A DNA stretch of 64,000 nt from Rotaria sordida (lineage: Eukaryota; Rotifera; Eurotatoria; Philodinida; Philodinidae). The stretch spans positions 1 through 64,000 of the forward strand of contig CAJNOL010001128.1 of assembly GCA_905250125.1 (NCBI GenBank). The letters are read 5' to 3'. Under the pieces are notes generated by a model that was given only the letters and a program-made list of their open reading frames with translations, made no database searches and had not been told where the DNA came from. The first letter of the stretch is position 1. Each line of letters starts with the position of its first letter. Made by a program: the position numbers and the translations under genes. This document shows, piece after piece, positions 57,491-64,000 of this stretch.

Positions 57491-58767
57491 CCCTAGACCT
57501 TTCGCGGCCAGTCCTTCCGCGGTATCTGCAGTATCTGCGATGTGATGTGTATCGTATTGTGGCCAGTCCTCTTGTGGCACCCGCACCAGTTGCGATGTGA
57601 TTGAGCATCGCTTTGTGGCACGCGCACCTGACGAGGTGGTCTGTGTGTTGGCACATGTTTTATGTTACTGGTTTTCAGGATGTTGATGAAAAGTATTGTC
57701 CATTAGCTGGATTAGTTTCTATACCAGCTTATATCTCATATACTTCCTTATACCTCGTATACCTCCTATATATCCATCAACTGAAAGTACAAGAAGTCTC
57801 CGTAAATTGCAATAAGTTTGCTGGAAATTGAAAGAGATTTTCTGGAAATTCAAGTAAGACATTATACGGATTTCTGGGCAAGACTGACAAGCCATGCTAT
57901 GCGCATCGATGGCTGCGCCCTCTCTGCTCTGACTGCATACCTTCATCAGCCTCTACAGTGTCGTAGTTGTTGTGTGGAAACTGGAAAACTCATTTTAATT
58001 GAAACTCGAAGTTTTACATTTATAGATGCTACTTGACTTTTTCGTGACACTCTCATCGACGAACGCGGCTTGTTCGTCCGTGAGCTATTCAGTGTATATT
58101 TGATCGATAGATACCAGATTGTTTGCTGAAATCGGTTTTTCAATCTGTTTTTTTTTTGGATTTCCATAAGTTCATTTCTGATTTTGGGAGATTCATTTGG
58201 TTTCCGGAAAGTCATCTTGGGCTTGCGGAAACTTACTTGGTTTTGAAAAGCCATTTAACTCTTAGGAAATCCGTAAAAGGCATCAAGTGGGCCATTATGT
58301 CCATTATGGCTAGTGTGTCCACTAGGGAAACGAAATGCAGTTTCCGAAAATTGGTTTGGTGTCCAGAAACCTATTGAATTTCCTGGAAACTAATATAACG
58401 CATCATATGGATATATATTCTTACTTGACATGATTTGACCCAACCCAACTCAACCCGATCCAACCCAACCTAATTCTAACTTAGACTTCAACTTCATTTC
58501 TATATTCTTTTTTAATTAGAAGAGTTTTCTATGATTATCCTTAAAAGCATTCGATTAAATTTCCATGAACATGATTATAATCTGTTTGAGAAGAATCGAT
58601 TGACTGCTAAGAACTACATTCTCTTGATTTTTATTGTAAAAACTTGTTTAACACTATAGAAACAAATCAACAATTATTCATTCATAAAACTAGATCATAG
58701 ATGACAAGGGATTTTTCTCCCAACAATATATGTTAAATATTCTCTCATTCGAGCTGTTCAGAAGGCC
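57491..58767. other. Intergenic, no gene seen
   Basis: Short degenerate repeats (GCGATGTGAT, TTGTGGC near 57530-57620; CCGGAAA/TTTCCG motifs near 58190-58390). No convincing exon. Confidence 0.4.
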
Positions 58768-60410
58768 TTATAATGATGAGAGTCTACCCTGAGGCGGTCG
58801 ATTGTTGGGTTTAACATGTAAAAGGAATGGAGATGAGTCAGAAACCTGATTAGCTGTGTTCTCAGCCATGATTGGACGTGATAGAGAAATCTGTACGTCG
58901 AAAGTGTTATCAACTGTCATTTTATCTGCTCCAGCAGGAATAACAGCATGATTATCAGCAGCAGATCGAGATGAACGCTTGATCTGTAAACCATTCCTAA
59001 TCCAATAAGAGAGAGCGTAGGCTAAAACAATGATAAAACCAACCATGGGTACTAGGAAAGAAATACGAGTCGAATATCGATCGGCAATGATCCCTTGAAT
59101 TGGTGGAAATACAGCACCACCAGAAATACCCATGATCAAAACACCTGCCCCACGACGAGCATGTCGACCAAGATTTGCTGTTCCCATGACGAAAATTGTT
59201 GGAAACATCAGTGATTCGAAGAAATATAATGACATAAGGACAATCACTGCAGTACGACCATGACTAGTCGAAACATAAGCTGCAAGGACAATATTGGTAG
59301 TGGCGTAAATGACGAGAATGAAGTCGGATTGAAAGAAATGAGCCAATATAGTGCCAACAAAACGACCAATAGTGAAGATGATCAGAGCATAAGATAAAAG
59401 ATTTGATCCTTGAGAATCGGTGAAATCAGCATTTTCTGTTGCATAGTTAATGAAAAACGAATCGTTTGTTACCTAAATACTATGAGATTCAATGAAAGAA
59501 ATAACATTTACATATAATCATCATGAGAAGATCGTATCACGAAAGGAATTCAACACACTCTTCAATCGCTTTTAAAAGAATAGTGTTAGCAAATGTTAAA
59601 TGATTCTGAAAATTTATTCACCTGAGTACCAACATAACAGAACGTGACAACAAATGCAAAGATCATATTGAATTGTTTCCACAATGGTGTAGATTTACTA
59701 TGTATTTCATCAATAATACTTGAAGACTGCTGATCATTTGTGACATTTTCAGGTAATTTCGAGAAAATGAATAGAAAAGCAACTATGATTGCAGTACAAG
59801 CAACAGCTATATAAACATATTGAACATTCTTCAAATTGGTAGAACTCGTTCCTGAGAAAAAGATTTTCGAAGCAATAAGTGGACCAATAAATGATCCTAC
59901 GCCATTCCATGATTGACAAAATTGTAAACGCATTGAAGCTGATTTTGGATTACCAATAATAGTGACGTAGGAATTCGCAGAAGTTTCCAACGTAGCAAGA
60001 CCACAAGCAATGACAAGAGTACAGACAATAAATCCAATAAATGTTTTTTTGCCATTGCCTAGAGTAGAGAAATGAGCTGTAGGCCAGAATGAAATAGCAC
60101 CAAGAGCAAAAAGAGTAAGACCCATGACAATGGTGATTTTGTATCCTTTACGTTTAAGAATTTCAGCAGCAATGGGTGAGAAACAGAAATAACCACCACC
60201 AAAATAGACGATTTGAAGTGCAGTGGATTCGAGTTTGGTAATTTTAAGCACATTCTGGAAGTATTTGTTAAGAACATCGAGAAGACCATACGAGAATCCC
60301 CAAAGAAAGAATAAGGATGTGGCTAAACCGAGAGGATAAATCAAGTGACGACCTTTAAGATAAGAAGAACGAGTCGATGAAGCAGATGTAGCAACTTTTT
60401 CTTTAGACAT
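58768..60410 (-). CDS. FHS/FucP-type MFS sugar transporter (2 exons)
   Basis: Exons on the minus strand 60410-59622 and 59472-58768, intron 149 bp; 497 residues. The junction gives FCYVGTQ|VTNDSFFINYATENADF in frame. Twelve membrane helices fit the major facilitator superfamily. SLFFLWGFSYGLLDVLNKYFQ in helix 1, LATLETSANSYVTIIGNP in helix 4 and FCYVGTQV...FFINY in helix 7 match the fucose:H+ symporter (FHS) group, as does GAVFPPIQGIIADR in helix 10. The likely role is uptake of L-fucose or a related hexose. The family is mainly bacterial and fungal; animal members are scarce, so horizontal transfer followed by intron gain is plausible but untested. The C-terminal tail (about 60 residues) is cytosolic and polar. 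Confidence 0.85.
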
Positions 60411-61354
60411 TCCAATTGAAACAATCGTATGAATGTCGAGTACTAAACAAGTAAAAAAAAAGATGTACCAACAAATCTATTCAAATGTCTAGTAAATATT
60501 TTAGTCATAGTTATGTACATATGACCTCATTTATGTAGATTTAAACTATTATGCTTAAGTTTTTGAATTCTTACGCGCACAAACGAAATCGATCAATAGA
60601 CAAATGGAATATGAAGTATTACACTTGTTCTTCTTATGATTATAGAAAGGATTACAATTGACCTTTTGTTATCAAAGTATTGCGCCAAGTGTACGATGCT
60701 ATCACACCCATATGCTTCATTCTTTCGCCTTCGACAACTAGTACTAATGTGAACTTAAGGATTTTTCTTTCTGGTTGTCGAAGTCAAACGTATCTTTACC
60801 GATCTAATATTTCATTCTGGCCTTTATCGAGAGAAACGTGCAAAATTCACAAACATGTTGAGATGGAAAAGATTACAAAGAATGTCTATCGTTTGTTTAG
60901 CCAATTTTTAATCCATCAATGAAAAAAAATTCATTTTTCTTTTTGCACTCCTACTATATGCATAAGATTGAGTTATCGACGTCAACATCACTTTTTGTTC
61001 GCTTACAACAGTCTTATTGATTCAGCTCTCATTATTACACCTTCGACTAAGGATTTCTGTGAGTTGACTGTGTTTGGAAGTTTATGGATCTATACATGTT
61101 TCATTGCCTTAAGATTGTAGGACAAAAGATGAAACAATTATCCTTGATTATTTGTCGAAGCGACTTATTGTTTGAAAAGAGACATCTTCGAATAGACACA
61201 TTATTCGCAAGCAATGATTTGACATATATAGTTTGAGATCCGTTCTTACATAAATATCTTCTCAAACTCTCAGATGCTAGATTAATATTTGAGAGAAAGA
61301 AAAGAATTGATTTGACATCGAATTAATCAAATCTTTTTGGAATTCGATCGATTT
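60411..61354. other. Intergenic, no gene seen
   Basis: No convincing exon on either strand. I looked here for the missing 3' exons of the acyl-CoA synthetase and did not recognise them. Confidence 0.4.
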
Positions 61355-61454
61355 NNNNNNNNNNNNNNNNNNNNNNNNNNNNNNNNNNNNNNNNNNNNNN
61401 NNNNNNNNNNNNNNNNNNNNNNNNNNNNNNNNNNNNNNNNNNNNNNNNNNNNNN
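61355..61454. other. Assembly gap (100 N)
   Basis: A run of exactly 100 N, real size unknown. It lies directly downstream of the last visible exon of the acyl-CoA synthetase gene. Confidence 0.99.
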
Positions 61455-61491
61455 ATATATCGATTGAACAATAAAATAACAACTATTTTAC

Positions 61492-64000
61492 CTTATAACT
61501 ATTACCATAAACAAATGCTTGAGCTATATATTTACTCTGAATATAAATATTTTCAATACGTTCTGGTGCAATATATTCGCCCTAAAATATCGAAGACAAA
61601 TAAAATAAATTTATCTTATAACAAATTTTTAAAGTTCAGATCGATGTCAGATGAGATTTACATCATTCTAGACGAAATGATGTTAAATAATCAGTGGAGA
61701 TGTTTTGAAGTATTCTAACAGAATATCATACTTTCATTCTCAAGTAAATATATATGACATAGAATTTTTTTTTCATCAAGTGAATCAGATAGACTACCAA
61801 TGTCATAAATACTTTATATAGGACGTCAATTGTTTGTTACATAAAGATTTTCGTTTTAAAAAACATTCCTGTATTATAAAAGCATAGGTTATCGATTTGA
61901 GCTAAAAAGGATGTTAATTGAGTTTTTATTGTGGCTGAAGTAAGTAGATTGGAATGCGTTTGCGAGTAGAAGATGTTAACCAATATCCATCTTTTTTAAA
62001 CATCATTTTCTGTGTTTGTCTTTATTTGATGTTAGATTTCGTATTATAATAAAAAGTAGGTAGTATGTTTAAATTCAAAAAAAAGAGGATTCATGACATT
62101 TATAATAATCAATATGCCTAGCAAACTCTATAATGTGTAGTTAATCAAGAAGAAAAAGAAAAGTATTAATTAAGTGCACCCTAAAAATCCTTCGCTCGTA
62201 AAATAGAAATCGTGAAACTTAATATTTTGTGAACTCGATGAATGGAAACTATTTTTAAAAAGCCAATCAAAATTTTAATGAATAGTTTTTGAATTTCGAG
62301 TTTACGTTCTCAAATGAAAAAGTATGTTTCTAACATGTTATATATAATATAGAAATAAATAACGAAATTATCTATCAATATCATTTTTGTTTTTCATAAA
62401 AATTTTACAATTACATACTTGTGATAATTTAAACATATGTTTCTTTCGATCAATAATTTGAAGGTGACCAGTCTATAAATTCAAAAAAGAACTTCATATT
62501 CTTATTTTCAAAAAAATCTTACTTCTGTCCATTTACCAATATCTCCCGTATGTAACCATCCGTTCCTATCAATAGCTTCTCGTGTTTTCTCTTTATCACG
62601 ATAATAACCTTTAAATACATTTGGACCTTTAATACATATTTCTCCAACATTATCTTTTGCAAAATATTCCATATCGGGTACATCAACTAATTTAATCATA
62701 TTACAATGTGCTGGTACACCGACATGTCCAGTAGATGGATCGCCAAGTAGATGAGTTGTTGATAAACCACAACATTCTGTTTGCCCATAGCCTTCAATAA
62801 TATGAACTCCAGAAACACGTCTGAGAAATTGTAGAACTGTTGGTGATAATGGTGCAGCACCACAGAGTATTAATTTAACATGTCCACCGAGACTTTTTTG
62901 AACCTGTTGTATAACTAAATCATTCAAAACCTTTTGACGTGCTACAGGATCTTCATTAGCACCATTTTCTTTAGCTGATAATCCCGTAGTAGATAACTGC
63001 TGTTGAGATGATTGTAATTGACGAATCGTTGCTTGAATAGTATCGTACTAAAATTTTATAAACAAAGAAAAAAAGAAAATGTTTACTAGTTCACCTCCTT
63101 TGAGAATAACATGTTTTATTTAGCCTAATTATACTAATGTGAAAATACATTATGCATCGATCAGTTCATATTCATGCTGTTTATATTAATCATATGATGA
63201 CATATTATATTTAATATTCACTAGTGTAATTCAATCAATGAAATTTCGAGAAAGTTTTTGGAATGTTTTCTAGATACATTCAAATCATATATAGTTTTCA
63301 TAAGTCTGTGACGGTTTCACTGAAAATCCTATGATATTGATGATAGAAATTATCAATCAAGTTTTTTGAAATAAAAACGAAGATGCCAAATAAAAATTAT
63401 TTCGTTTATGAAAGATCAAATATCATACTATTTTTCTATGCATAGATCGTGATTTCAACAATACTGACGAAGATTAACTTTTATTCGGAGACTTTCTACA
63501 AAACTTCGACTTACAACTGACACCCACTAAATTCTCCTTATAGGAGTCGTAATCTGGGTTCTACAAAAAAAAAATAAACCAATTAACTCTTATACTTACC
63601 ATTCGATTCAAAACTCGAGGTACACTGGGCATAAACGTTGGTTTTAAATGAGCCATATCATCAGATAGTAGCTTTATATCACCTAGATAATAACCAATTT
63701 TAAAACCATTACATAAACAATAAAGCTAAAACATATGTATAAAAAAAAACATTTTTTGTCGAAGTTTCTCAACTATTTACTTCAGCAGCTTGTTCATATG
63801 CATGAGCCATTGGTAAATATGAAATTAATGTTTCCAATTCATTGAAAACAGGTGCCTAGATTAAAAAATACAACTATAGTAGTTTTTGATAATAAAAAAT
63901 GATTTACAAGTAATTCAGTTGCTGTTTGAACTACAGAAACAATATTTTTATGTGTAAACATGGCACCTTTTGGTAAACCTGTTGTACCACTTGTATAACA
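61492..64000 (-). CDS. Long-chain acyl-CoA synthetase (partial at both ends)
   Basis: Visible exons on the minus strand: 64000-63908, 63855-63781, 63725-63600, 63047-62523, 62472-62419, 61581-61492, together 321 codons. All junctions are GT-AG and all introns fall between codons (phase 0). The first exon has the AMP-binding signature [18 protein letters not shown]. Later come [23 protein letters not shown], the adenylation motif [23 protein letters not shown] and the hinge region [29 protein letters not shown], all characteristic of long-chain acyl-CoA synthetases (ACSL). The enzyme activates fatty acids with ATP and CoA, at the ER or mitochondrial outer membrane in animals. The N-terminal part (about 250 residues) lies beyond the right edge, and the last 100 or so residues should lie in or beyond the N gap. 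The 837-bp intron before the last visible exon is unusually long. Confidence 0.9.

Larger units (their letters stand above)
54195..58480. other. 4.2-kb interval bounded by an exact 18-bp inverted repeat
   Basis: TCAAGTAAGAATATATAT at 54210-54227 and its exact complement at 58411-58428 face each other. Each is flanked on the outside by GGGTTGGGTT-type repeats, also inverted. A third GGGTTGGGTT tract lies at 57358-57380. The interval contains no recognised protein. It may be a large decayed non-autonomous element. Confidence 0.5.

Noticed and set aside
57447-58254. Several 69-102-codon frames on both strands
   Set aside because: They lie in degenerate repeats, overlap each other on opposite strands and show no conserved motif.
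1-64000. CRISPR arrays, bacterial operons, Shine-Dalgarno sites
   Set aside because: Tandem repeats here have no regular spacer structure, and the genes have spliceosomal introns; the window is eukaryotic.

Overview
The window looks like a piece of an animal genome, most likely a bdelloid rotifer (Rotaria/Adineta type). The evidence is AT-rich DNA with compact spliceosomal introns (mostly 54-150 bp, GT-AG), short G/T-rich tracts resembling the bdelloid telomeric hexamer TGTGGG, F-box/leucine-rich-repeat-like genes and an orphan rhodopsin-type GPCR of the kinds that are numerous in bdelloids, and metabolic genes that resemble fungal proteins. The species call is inference: there is no rRNA or other marker gene. 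Two 100-base N runs (31362-31461 and 61355-61454) mark assembly gaps.

Layout. 252-2326 (minus) is a four-exon gene that I read as one chain: U-box, C2HC zinc finger, transmembrane helix, Ser/Thr stalk, NHL beta-propeller. 5412-8130 (plus) is a three-exon F-box gene. 10459-10866 (minus) is a small secreted three-finger (Ly6-like) protein. 18278-19303 (plus) is an intronless PAP2 lipid phosphatase. 28145-29845 (plus) is a type II membrane fucosyltransferase-like enzyme. 33673-39058 (plus) is a nine-exon F-box gene, 717 codons in frame after splicing. 41252-44129 (plus) is a secreted protein of unknown function with a 1.8 kb repeat-filled intron. 46317-48078 (plus) is a membrane RING-H2 E3 ligase. 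51270-52259 (minus) is a GPCR. 58768-60410 (minus) is a fucose-permease-type MFS transporter. 61492-64000 (minus) is a long-chain acyl-CoA synthetase running off the right edge and into the second gap. All exon joins were made by hand from splice-site sequence and reading-frame continuity; no transcript data were available.

Between the genes lies a dense layer of non-autonomous DNA transposons and foldback elements. Three hAT-type MITEs have 8-bp target duplications (two exact, one 7/8). One TTAA-flanked MITE sits inside one unit of a 176-bp tandem array, so neighbouring units show the empty site. There are several TA-flanked Tc1/mariner-type palindromes, a 1.35 kb element loaded with the palindrome GACTAGTC, a 1.43 kb element loaded with AGAATTCTG, a mariner transposase relic and a LINE 3' end. 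The most distinctive non-coding pattern is at least ten short tracts of TGTGGG-like sequence paired with their inverted complement across a short spacer.

Functional links are limited. Four genes point to ubiquitin ligation (U-box, RING-H2, two F-box), two to fucose (transferase and permease) and two to lipid metabolism (PAP2, acyl-CoA synthetase). They are separate eukaryotic genes, not an operon. The mix of foreign-looking genes, mobile elements and telomere-like tracts fits what is known of bdelloid subtelomeric DNA.
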